From positions 1 through 21,031 of the forward strand of contig CAJLFL010000009.1 in assembly GCA_905205855.1 (NCBI GenBank): a stretch of 21,031 nt of DNA, in the 5' to 3' direction. The position numbers and the translations under genes are program-made. Positions 16,301 to 21,031 of the stretch are shown here, one piece after another. Source of the stretch: an uncultured Eubacteriales bacterium. Its GTDB lineage: Bacteria; Bacillota; Clostridia; Monoglobales; Monoglobaceae. Position 1 is the first letter of the stretch. Every line of letters starts with the position of its first letter. Under the pieces are notes generated by a model. That model saw nothing but the letters and a program-made list of their open reading frames with translations. It did not search any database and had not been told where the DNA came from.

Positions 16301-17610
16301 TCTATCTTTACCGCACCGATTTCGGTAATCTCATCCGCTGCGGCTTTAAGACCTGTTGTTTCTATATCAAACACCACATATGACGCCTCTGCGCCGATAG
16401 CCGCAAGGCGGCTTGCCGCCGAGTCCATATCGTTTATAAGATACCCCTCTACTCCGTAAATCACCTTAAAATCAGGATTTGTGCTCTTTCTTACACCGGA
16501 CGCCGCCTTGTGTGCGTCCGGAAAAGCCTGTGCCACGCCGTGATCGGTAACGGCAACAGCCTTATGCCCCCACTTTGCGACACGCTTTATCAAATCCCCT
16601 GCAGAAGTAACAGCGTCCATTGCGCTCATTTTGGTATGCATATGCAGTTCTACGCGCTTTTCCTCAGCATTATCCATACGGATTGGCTTGGGCGGCAGAA
16701 CTTCAGCAGCCAGAACCTTAAAAAGCGGCTTTCTTGCATAATCGTCCATGTCATAATCACCTCTGAGGCGCAGCAGCGTTCCCGGTGAAACCTCTTTAAG
16801 CGCACGCTTTAATCTTTCCTCAGATGAGAATATTTTGCAAAAGCATCCCCATTTATCATCCCCGAAGTTAAACTCTATAATCGTGTTATAACTGTTGTTT
16901 CTGCCCTTTACGTTTCTTGAATCAACTGTCAGAACCTCTCCCTCTATCACACAGCTGTTCATTCCCTCTGTCAAATCTATTATGGGCATTGGGGTATCGG
17001 TTATGGGTTTGCCGAAAAGCAAAGGCGAATCCGCCGCCTTTTCGTAAGCAGGCTGTTCTCTGCGTACCTCCGCAGCAGCAGCCGCCGCAAGTTCTTTTTG
17101 CCGCTTTTCTCTTTCCTCCATATATTCTTCCGTATTGAACTTTTCAAAGCTTAAATCTATATCAACGTTTAAGTCAAGTTCCTTTGCCGCCGTGTTTTTT
17201 ATGTAATCCTCAAAGTGTCTTTGTATAAGCAGCTCCTTTCCGCCGCGGATTCCGTCTATTTTAAGGCATCCGCCGCTGTACCGGGCGTTTGCGGTGCTTA
17301 AACATATCCGACACGCGGTATTCTCATACAAAAACATATTTATCAGACCTTTGAAATACTCATATGTCGGCTTTAAGCCGCTGTATATTACATAAATCGT
17401 CAGATCCAGAAGATTGTATATTTTCTTTACTGCTTCCTTGTATTTAAAAAGCTCAAATCTGTCGATAAATTCTGAGGATTTCAGCTTTACTTCCGCACGG
17501 TTCTCTTCAATATACAGCTTGCATCCTTCAAGGCTGGTCTTTTCCAAAAGCTTTGCAAAAGCCTCGGTCACGCTTACCTTGTCAAACAGCTCTAATATTC
17601 CCATGCTCAT
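13321..17610 (-). CDS. polC: DNA polymerase III PolC-type (replicative polymerase, alpha subunit with 3'-5' exonuclease)
   Basis: This is the main replicative DNA polymerase of low-GC Gram-positives, with built-in proofreading; 1429 residues is normal. Domain order is typical: N-terminal domain (1-200), OB fold (about 215-305), PHP domain opening with ELHMHTKMSAMD (321-332) and VTDHG (355-359), then the DnaQ-like exonuclease inserted in the PHP (DIETTG 415-420, VAHNAGFDT, HRAVDDAEAT 553-562). After the second PHP segment comes the polymerase: GSRGSVGSS (867-875), zinc-binding Cys at 895, 900, 922 and 925, PDIDLNFSGEY (950-960) and GQHPGGIIVCP. The ATG at 17610 shares one base with the ispG stop (TAATG), and AAGGAG lies 9 nt upstream within ispG, so translation is coupled. 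The ispG-polC order is common in Clostridia. Confidence 0.98.
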   Translation of the reverse strand: MSMGILELFDKVSVTEAFAKLLEKTSLEGCKLYIEENRAEVKLKSSEFIDRFELFKYKEAVKKIYNLLDLTIYVIYSGLKPTYEYFKGLINMFLYENTACRICLSTANARYSGGCLKIDGIRGGKELLIQRHFEDYIKNTAAKELDLNVDIDLSFEKFNTEEYMEEREKRQKELAAAAAAEVRREQPAYEKAADSPLLFGKPITDTPMPIIDLTEGMNSCVIEGEVLTVDSRNVKGRNNSYNTIIEFNFGDDKWGCFCKIFSSEERLKRALKEVSPGTLLRLRGDYDMDDYARKPLFKVLAAEVLPPKPIRMDNAEEKRVELHMHTKMSAMDAVTSAGDLIKRVAKWGHKAVAVTDHGVAQAFPDAHKAASGVRKSTNPDFKVIYGVEGYLINDMDSAASRLAAIGAEASYVVFDIETTGLKAAADEITEIGAVKIENGRITDRFSQLINPGRPIPPRITELTGITDEMVADMPSIEEVLPKFLDFCTDCVVVAHNAGFDTGFIRQKSARCGLKFNNKIVDTLRLSRELFPENAKHTLDAVAKRLDVSLENHHRAVDDAEATAEIFLKFMQIIKERNRETGEINIDTKPELIKNQKYHIIILAKDYVGLKNLYKLISASNLKYFYRKPIMPKSVIEKHREGLIIGSACEAGELFRAVAEHKPEADLNSIASFYDYLEIQPIGNNRFMVRNGTAADDEALRDYNRKIVELGDRLGLPTVATCDVHFMDPEDEVYRRVLMGGQGFDDADEQAPLYLRTTDEMLEEFSYLGEEKAKEVVITNTNKIADMVELIQPVKDGSYPPSIENCEQDLVDMCHKKAHKIYGDVLPRVVQERMDKELDCIVKYGYSVMYMIAHKLVKKSNEAGYMVGSRGSVGSSFAAFLSDITEVNALCPHYVCPNENCKHSEFFENGEYAAGPDMPDKLCPECGTKMRKDGLTIPFETFLGFKGDKVPDIDLNFSGEYQATAHKYVGELFGEGYVFKAGTIGTIAEKTAIMFAKKYYEAKGIDAPEAELIRVSKGMIDVKRTTGQHPGGIIVCPKTMDIHDFCPIQHPAEKKDSDIITTHFDFHSIHDNLLKLDILGHDDPSTIRMLEDLTGLDAMQIPLDDKKTMSLFSGTEALGVKPDQIGSEVGTLGIPEFGTSFVRGMLVETKPTTFVELLIISGLSHGTDVWLGNAQELIKAKKATLSEVIGLRDDIMIYLIQHGLEPGMAFKIMEFVRKGRAAKEGMLPEYEEAIKAQPSIPGWYLESCKKIKYMFPKAHAAAYVMMAFRIAYFKVNYPVDFYIAYFTVRADLFDATIMTKGVEKVREEMRKISLKGKDKTANEKDLYTILEICQEMYERGIEFLPVDLYKSHAKKFRKIDGKILPPLNAFPGVGDAAAESIAEAAAQGEFISQEDLKNRSGANKAVIEVLEKNGVLKSLPESSQIGMFDM

Positions 17611-18653
17611 TATATCATTCTCCTTATCTCGTCCATCAGAGCGTCTACAATTTCATTTTCCGGCAGTTTTTTAATTATCTCGCCTTTTTTAAACAATACC
17701 GCACAGCCATCGCCGCCGGCAATTCCTATATCGGCGTCCTTTGCCTCACCCGGACCATTTACAACACATCCCATAACAGCAACTTTAAGCTTTCCTTTAA
17801 GCTTTTCGGTTTCCTCGGTCACTCTGTTTGCAATAGATATTAAATCAATCTTTGTTCTGCCGCAGGTAGGACACGAAACCACCTGAATACTGTCGGGCTC
17901 CATATCAAGCGCGCGCAGAATAAGCCGTGCCGCCTCAACCTCTTTAACGGGATCTCCGGTAAGCGAAACGCGGATTGTATCACCTATTCCGTCCGCCAAA
18001 AGCGAGCCTATCCCTATAGCAGACTTGACTATTCCGGATTTAACCGTTCCTGCCTCGGTCACGCCGAGGTGAAGCGGATAATTAAAGCTCTCATGTGCAA
18101 GACGATAAGCCGCTATAGTGATACGCACATCAGATGACTTCATTGAAAGCACTATATCGTCAAAGTCATAACGATTCAGTATATCAATATGTCTTTTTGC
18201 GCTTTCAACCATAGCCATTGCAAGATTTCCGCCGCATTTTTCCAAAAGACCTTTTTCAAGCGAACCTCCGTTTACGCCTATACGAATCGGGATTCCCTTT
18301 GCCTTTGCCGCCTTTGCAACCGCAGCAGCGCGGTCCTCGCCGCCGATGTTGCCCGGATTTATACGAATCTTGCTTATTCCGCGCTCTATGCACATAAGCG
18401 CAAGGCGATAGTCAAAGTGTATATCCGCAACCAAAGGCACAGACACCGCACCGACTATTTTATCGACATTTTCTGCGGTTTCCCTGTCCGGTACGGCAAA
18501 CCTGACTATGTCACAGCCTGCCTCCGCCAGACGGTTTATCTGCTCTGTCACCGCCGCCGTATTATGCGCAGGTATATTTGTCATTGACTGAACGGCAATT
18601 CTGCTTCCGCCGCCTATTGTTATATTTCCGATTTTTACTGTTTTGGTTTTCAT
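17610..18653 (-). CDS. ispG: 4-hydroxy-3-methylbut-2-enyl diphosphate synthase (IspG/GcpE)
   Basis: This cytoplasmic 4Fe-4S enzyme converts 2-C-methyl-D-erythritol 2,4-cyclodiphosphate to HMBPP in the non-mevalonate isoprenoid pathway. The 347-residue product has the TIM-barrel signatures SMTNIPAHNT, DIHFDYRLAL, KIRINPGNIG and HLGVTEAGT, then the cluster-binding CPTCGRT (Cys 261 and 264) and MGCVVNGPGEA (Cys 296, Glu 303). No residue looks lost. The ATG at 18653 has GGGAG 7 nt upstream; the ATG two codons earlier (18659) is only 1 nt from it. In many Clostridia dxr and a site-2 protease (rseP) precede ispG. Here they are absent: ispG heads the operon with its own promoter and a divergent nucleotide-hygiene gene lies upstream. 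Confidence 0.97.
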   Translation of the reverse strand: MKTKTVKIGNITIGGGSRIAVQSMTNIPAHNTAAVTEQINRLAEAGCDIVRFAVPDRETAENVDKIVGAVSVPLVADIHFDYRLALMCIERGISKIRINPGNIGGEDRAAAVAKAAKAKGIPIRIGVNGGSLEKGLLEKCGGNLAMAMVESAKRHIDILNRYDFDDIVLSMKSSDVRITIAAYRLAHESFNYPLHLGVTEAGTVKSGIVKSAIGIGSLLADGIGDTIRVSLTGDPVKEVEAARLILRALDMEPDSIQVVSCPTCGRTKIDLISIANRVTEETEKLKGKLKVAVMGCVVNGPGEAKDADIGIAGGDGCAVLFKKGEIIKKLPENEIVDALMDEIRRMI

Positions 18654-18685
18654 TTTCATTCTCCCGGAATTTTATATCTGTATAA

Positions 18686-18714
18686 AGTATATCACAACGT
18701 GATTTTTACTACAA
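18686..18714 (-). promoter_or_regulatory. Promoter of the ispG-polC-ppx operon
   Basis: On the minus strand TTGTAG (18714-18709) and TATACT (18691-18686) are 17 nt apart, giving a leader of roughly 25 nt before the ispG start. A further TATAAT at 18740-18735 has no good -35. Confidence 0.6.
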
Positions 18715-18770
18715 GAGGTTATTTAATTATTTTTATTATACTGTACAGACTGAACATTTTTCGGTACATC

Positions 18771-18799
18771 TTTACACAAATAAATATTTATGGTATCAT
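18771..18799 (+). promoter_or_regulatory. Promoter of the XTP/dITP diphosphatase gene
   Basis: TTTACA (18771-18776) and TATCAT (18794-18799) are 17 nt apart. Transcription from about 18806 would give a 150-nt leader that contains the palindromic repeat at 18891-18915. Confidence 0.6.
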
Positions 18800-18890
18800 A
18801 TCAGGGACGGATTAACATTAGTATAAACACAGACGACTGCACGGTAATATTGCAAATCTTACACAGATATTGCACATTATATACACCGTC

Positions 18891-18915
18891 CGTAGGGGCA
18901 GATATTATCTGCCCG
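18891..18915 (+). repeat. GTAGGGGC palindromic repeat, copy E
   Basis: CGTAGGGGCAGATA is followed by the mirror TATCTGCCCG. The core from GGGCAGATA (18897 onwards) is a perfect 9+9 bp palindrome around one T. Unlike copies A-D it stands alone, about 40 nt before the start of the diphosphatase gene and inside its probable leader. Confidence 0.8.
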
Positions 18916-18957
18916 CATAAATATTGACAACCCATATATATCTGAAGGAGGATAATC

Positions 18958-19545
18958 ATGAAAAAATATATACTTGCAAGCAAAAACAAACACAAAGCAG
19001 AGGAAATAAAAGAAATCCTCGGCGAGGGCTTTGAAATAATAACACAAACAGAAGCCGGAGCGGGGAACATAGAGGTAATCGAGGACGGCGCAACCTTTGA
19101 GGAAAACGCCGCAAAAAAGGCGGAGCAAATAATGAAGGCACTGAATATGCCTGTTATTGCTGATGACAGCGGTTTGTGCGTTGATTATTTAAACGGTGCG
19201 CCGGGAGTCCACACAGCAAGATTTGCAGGCGAACACGCAACGGATGAGGAAAATATAGCAAAGCTGTTGTCTGAACTTCACGATGTTCCGCCGGAAAAAC
19301 GCGGTGCAAGGTTTGTCTGCGTTATTGCTTTGGCAGAGCCGGGGAAAAAGACACAGTTCTTCCGCGGCGAAAGCATGGGCAGAATTGCAGCAGAAAAATC
19401 CGGAAACGGCGGCTTTGGATACGATCCGATTTTTTATAAAGAGGAATATAAAGCGACTATGGCAGAGCTGACCGCAGAGGAAAAGAATAAAATCAGCCAC
19501 CGCGGCGCGGCGCTCAGAGCCTTCCGCAATGCAATAATAAAATAA
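18958..19545 (+). CDS. rdgB: XTP/dITP diphosphatase (RdgB/HAM1 family)
   Basis: This cytoplasmic pyrophosphatase hydrolyses non-canonical purine nucleotides (XTP, dITP, ITP) to monophosphates and keeps them out of DNA and RNA. Family signatures are complete in 195 residues: the N-terminal ILASKNKHKAEEI (5-17), TFEENAAKKA, the metal-binding ADDSGLCVDYLNGAPGVHTARFAG stretch (68-91), GNGGFGYDPIF (149-159) and the SHRG motif (180-183) near the C-terminus. The ATG at 18958 follows AAGGAGG at 6 nt. It appears to be a single-gene transcript, with a good hairpin at its stop and a divergent operon upstream. In other Firmicutes the gene often neighbours rph or a YfcE phosphodiesterase; neither is here. 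Confidence 0.97.
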   Translation: MKKYILASKNKHKAEEIKEILGEGFEIITQTEAGAGNIEVIEDGATFEENAAKKAEQIMKALNMPVIADDSGLCVDYLNGAPGVHTARFAGEHATDEENIAKLLSELHDVPPEKRGARFVCVIALAEPGKKTQFFRGESMGRIAAEKSGNGGFGYDPIFYKEEYKATMAELTAEEKNKISHRGAALRAFRNAIIK

Positions 19546-19568
19546 AACTGCGGAAAAACCGCAGTTTT
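19544..19568 (+). terminator. Rho-independent terminator after rdgB
   Basis: A perfect 10-bp stem AAAACTGCGG/CCGCAGTTTT with a five-A loop starts at the stop codon and ends in TTTT. The right arm recurs as a direct repeat at 19691-19700. Confidence 0.85.
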
Positions 19569-19588
19569 CAGACTGTCGAAAAAGTAAG

Positions 19589-19680
19589 TTTTCAGCAGGA
19601 TATTGCTATGAATAAATTACCCAAAGCCCATATTCCGCTTTCCAATCCACAGCAGCAATGAAGCAATATCTTGCCGAAAA
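19589..19680. repeat. Imperfect 19-bp inverted repeat, possible miniature element remnant
   Basis: TTTTCAGCAGGATATTGCT (19589-19607) matches the reverse complement of 19662-19680 at 17 of 19 positions. The segment contains no plausible gene. It is flanked by the direct repeat CCGCAGTTTT at 19559-19568 and 19691-19700. Confidence 0.5.
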
Positions 19681-19698
19681 CAGCATAAACCCGCAGTT

Positions 19699-20694
19699 TT
19701 ATTTTACTCCTTCAACAATTTTCTTTATTTCCTCTTTGGCTATGCCGTTTTGGCTGTATACAGAATACGCTTCTTCCTCATCCTGCCACACAGCCGTATT
19801 GGCGCTTGTTCCGTCACCCTTTACCGTAACCTCACGTCCGCCGATATCCTCGGTTTTGACATCTTGGTATACATTATAATCTCCGCTGATATCTTCGCTG
19901 CATTTTTCGGTACGATAGTATATGGTATCCTCCTTGCTTGTATATATTATCTGCACCATGGTGTCAAACATAAGCGCTGTTTCATCCACGGCATATCCGT
20001 CGGGCATATATGACGGCGTTTTTATTTTATAGCCAAGCTTTTTTTCTATATCGGCTATGCTAAGCTCCTCAAGCGGGTTTCCGCCAATGCTTCCTCCGCC
20101 GTCCGGCGGTGTCTGTTCAAGTTCATCATCCGAAGGATCATTATTTTCGGCTGCCGGCGGCCTGCTTTGAAGCATATCATCCGGATTATCCTCAGGTATA
20201 TTGCCGTCATTGGGCATTAGTGAGGTATCACCGTTTTGCGTCGGCTCGTTCGTTGCTGCCGGGGGGACAGGCGCTTTTGCCGAAGCTTCAGGGTTACTTT
20301 TTACAGATGCCCTGCCGGCAGCCATAGAATCCTCTTTTTTGCTGTCAATGTCGGGCTGTATGGAACTATCATTGATGTTATTATTACTGTCGTCAATACT
20401 TTTGTCTTTATTGTCATCAGTAAAGGGATGTTCTGTTTCAGAAGGCGCCGGTACCGTTATATCATTTCCCGGAGTCAGTCCGGTATCATACAGCTCACCT
20501 CCGGCAAAAGCGGCAATCAGCGCCAGTGCAATACAAGCGGCAAGGCTCATTGCATGCCCGAAAGGAAATCGTTTAATCTTTTTTTGATTCTCATTGTCCG
20601 GTTTTTCTGCCGCCGCAGCCATAATTTTTTTCTTCATCTCATCGGAGAGAGTGATTTTATCCATTGCTGTTTTATATTTATTACTCAAAATCAT
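19699..20694 (-). CDS. Membrane-anchored DUF4367 protein, putative anti-sigma factor
   Basis: This is a 331-residue single-pass membrane protein. The cytoplasmic N-terminus (about 1-45) holds MDKITLSDEMKKKIMAAAAEK, like the short sigma-binding segment of clostridial ECF anti-sigma proteins. One membrane helix lies at about 47-66. A long Asn/Asp/Ser/Pro/Glu-rich, probably disordered linker (about 70-205) follows outside the membrane. The C-terminus (about 212-331) is a DUF4367-type domain: IADIEKKLGYKIKTPSYMPDGY, repeated acidic/aromatic strands and AVWQDEEEAYSVYSQNGI. It overlaps the 3' end of the sigma gene by 14 nt. AAAGGAGG lies only 3 nt before the ATG at 20694 but 9 nt before an in-frame TTG at 20688, which may be the true start. 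Its presumed role is to hold the sigma factor inactive until an envelope signal arrives; that role is inferred from context. Confidence 0.82.
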   Translation of the reverse strand: MILSNKYKTAMDKITLSDEMKKKIMAAAAEKPDNENQKKIKRFPFGHAMSLAACIALALIAAFAGGELYDTGLTPGNDITVPAPSETEHPFTDDNKDKSIDDSNNNINDSSIQPDIDSKKEDSMAAGRASVKSNPEASAKAPVPPAATNEPTQNGDTSLMPNDGNIPEDNPDDMLQSRPPAAENNDPSDDELEQTPPDGGGSIGGNPLEELSIADIEKKLGYKIKTPSYMPDGYAVDETALMFDTMVQIIYTSKEDTIYYRTEKCSEDISGDYNVYQDVKTEDIGGREVTVKGDGTSANTAVWQDEEEAYSVYSQNGIAKEEIKKIVEGVK

Positions 20695-21031
20695 ACTCCT
20701 CCTTTAATATTTCCTTCAGCTTTCCTCTTGCCCTGTGCAAATCTGATCTTACCACCGTTTCGGTTCTGTCGGTAATCCTTGCTATCTCAGGCGTTGTATA
20801 TCCCTCATAATAGTACATATATACTGCAATTCTGTATTTGTCCGGCAGTGACATAACCGCCTTTAAAACCTCCGAATCGGTATTGTATTTGTCATACACA
20901 GGGGCTTCGGCTATTTCATCAATAGAGCATTTGTTTCTGTTCCAAAAAAGCTTTAGCTTGTTTTTGCAAATATTTATAATAAGCTCAATGAGGAGTACCG
21001 CAAAGCTGCCACGGATGCAAACACCTATGCC
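20681..21031 (-). CDS. ECF/sigma-70-like RNA polymerase sigma factor, partial
   Basis: The C-terminal half of a small alternative sigma factor is clear. Region 4 reads EVLKAVMSLPDKYRIAVYMY, then YEGYTTPEIARITDRTETVV and RSDLHRARGKLKEIL, the -35-recognising helix-turn-helix. Before it, NICKNKLKLFWNRNK matches the end of region 2 and the linker in clostridial ECF factors. The frame stays open to the window edge. However, beyond about 20970 the translation (GIGVCIRGSFAVLLIEL) no longer resembles region 2, where a WLIRV-type motif is expected, and the other two minus-strand frames carry stops there. A GTG at 20899 would leave only region 4, so it is not accepted as a genuine start. The gene runs into the DUF4367 gene with a 14-nt overlap, the usual sigma/anti-sigma arrangement. 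The N-terminal half is either truncated or outside a junction. Confidence 0.8.
   Translation of the reverse strand, partial: GIGVCIRGSFAVLLIELIINICKNKLKLFWNRNKCSIDEIAEAPVYDKYNTDSEVLKAVMSLPDKYRIAVYMYYYEGYTTPEIARITDRTETVVRSDLHRARGKLKEILKEEYDFE

Noticed and set aside
18921..18957. TTGACA at 18924 as the -35 of the rdgB promoter
   Set aside because: The matching -10 position would fall on the ribosome binding site just before the start codon, leaving no room for a transcript leader.
20681..20899. A complete 72-residue protein starting at a GTG
   Set aside because: It would be only region 4 of a sigma factor. Clear sigma sequence (NICKNKLK) continues upstream in the same frame, so the gene is partial rather than short.

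Overview
The window most resembles a chromosomal segment from a Clostridia-type Firmicute, possibly an uncultured gut or rumen member of the order. The grounds are a Gram-positive PolC replicative polymerase directly downstream of ispG, strong AGGAGG-type ribosome binding sites, sigma-A-like promoters with 17-nt spacers, SLH-domain and YcdB/YcdC-type surface proteins, and a membrane-anchored DUF4367 protein next to an ECF-like sigma factor. The genus cannot be fixed from sequence alone. I saw no rRNA, tRNA, CRISPR array or complete insertion sequence.

Layout. 3-602 (+) is the C-terminal part of a sensor histidine kinase, sharing a hairpin terminator with a convergent membrane-anchored polysaccharide deacetylase (655-1593, -). 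A stand-alone phenylacetate-CoA ligase (1720-3030, -) has a near-consensus promoter. The gap 3055-3530 holds four copies of a palindromic GTAGGGGC repeat. A carbohydrate locus follows: two tandem cytoplasmic GH88 unsaturated uronyl hydrolases (5850 back to 3531, -), divergent from an AraC-family regulator (5970, +). That regulator is tightly coupled to a Wzt/TagH-type ABC ATPase and two family-2 glycosyltransferases (ending 10017). The two divergent promoters are interleaved, and a perfect 13+13 bp palindrome lies in the regulator's leader.

From 10040 to 12157 (-) lies a secreted YcdB/YcdC-like protein with SLH repeats. Then comes a housekeeping operon read leftwards: ispG (18653), polC (17610) and a Ppx/GppA phosphatase (13307). 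Divergent from ispG is an XTP/dITP diphosphatase (18958-19545, +) whose leader carries a fifth GTAGGGGC palindrome. The right end holds a DUF4367 putative anti-sigma protein (-) and the C-terminal half of its sigma factor, whose N-terminal half does not continue as expected towards the window edge.

How the parts fit together. The GH88 enzymes would cleave 4,5-unsaturated uronyl oligosaccharides produced elsewhere by polysaccharide lyases and imported by a transporter not in this window. The AraC protein is the obvious candidate regulator. Its operon-mates look like glycan assembly and export functions, so one regulator may link uronide catabolism with surface-glycan synthesis; this is inference. 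The best candidates for something undescribed are that AraC-Wzt-GT-GT/GH88 unit with its overlapping control region, and the covarying palindrome family.
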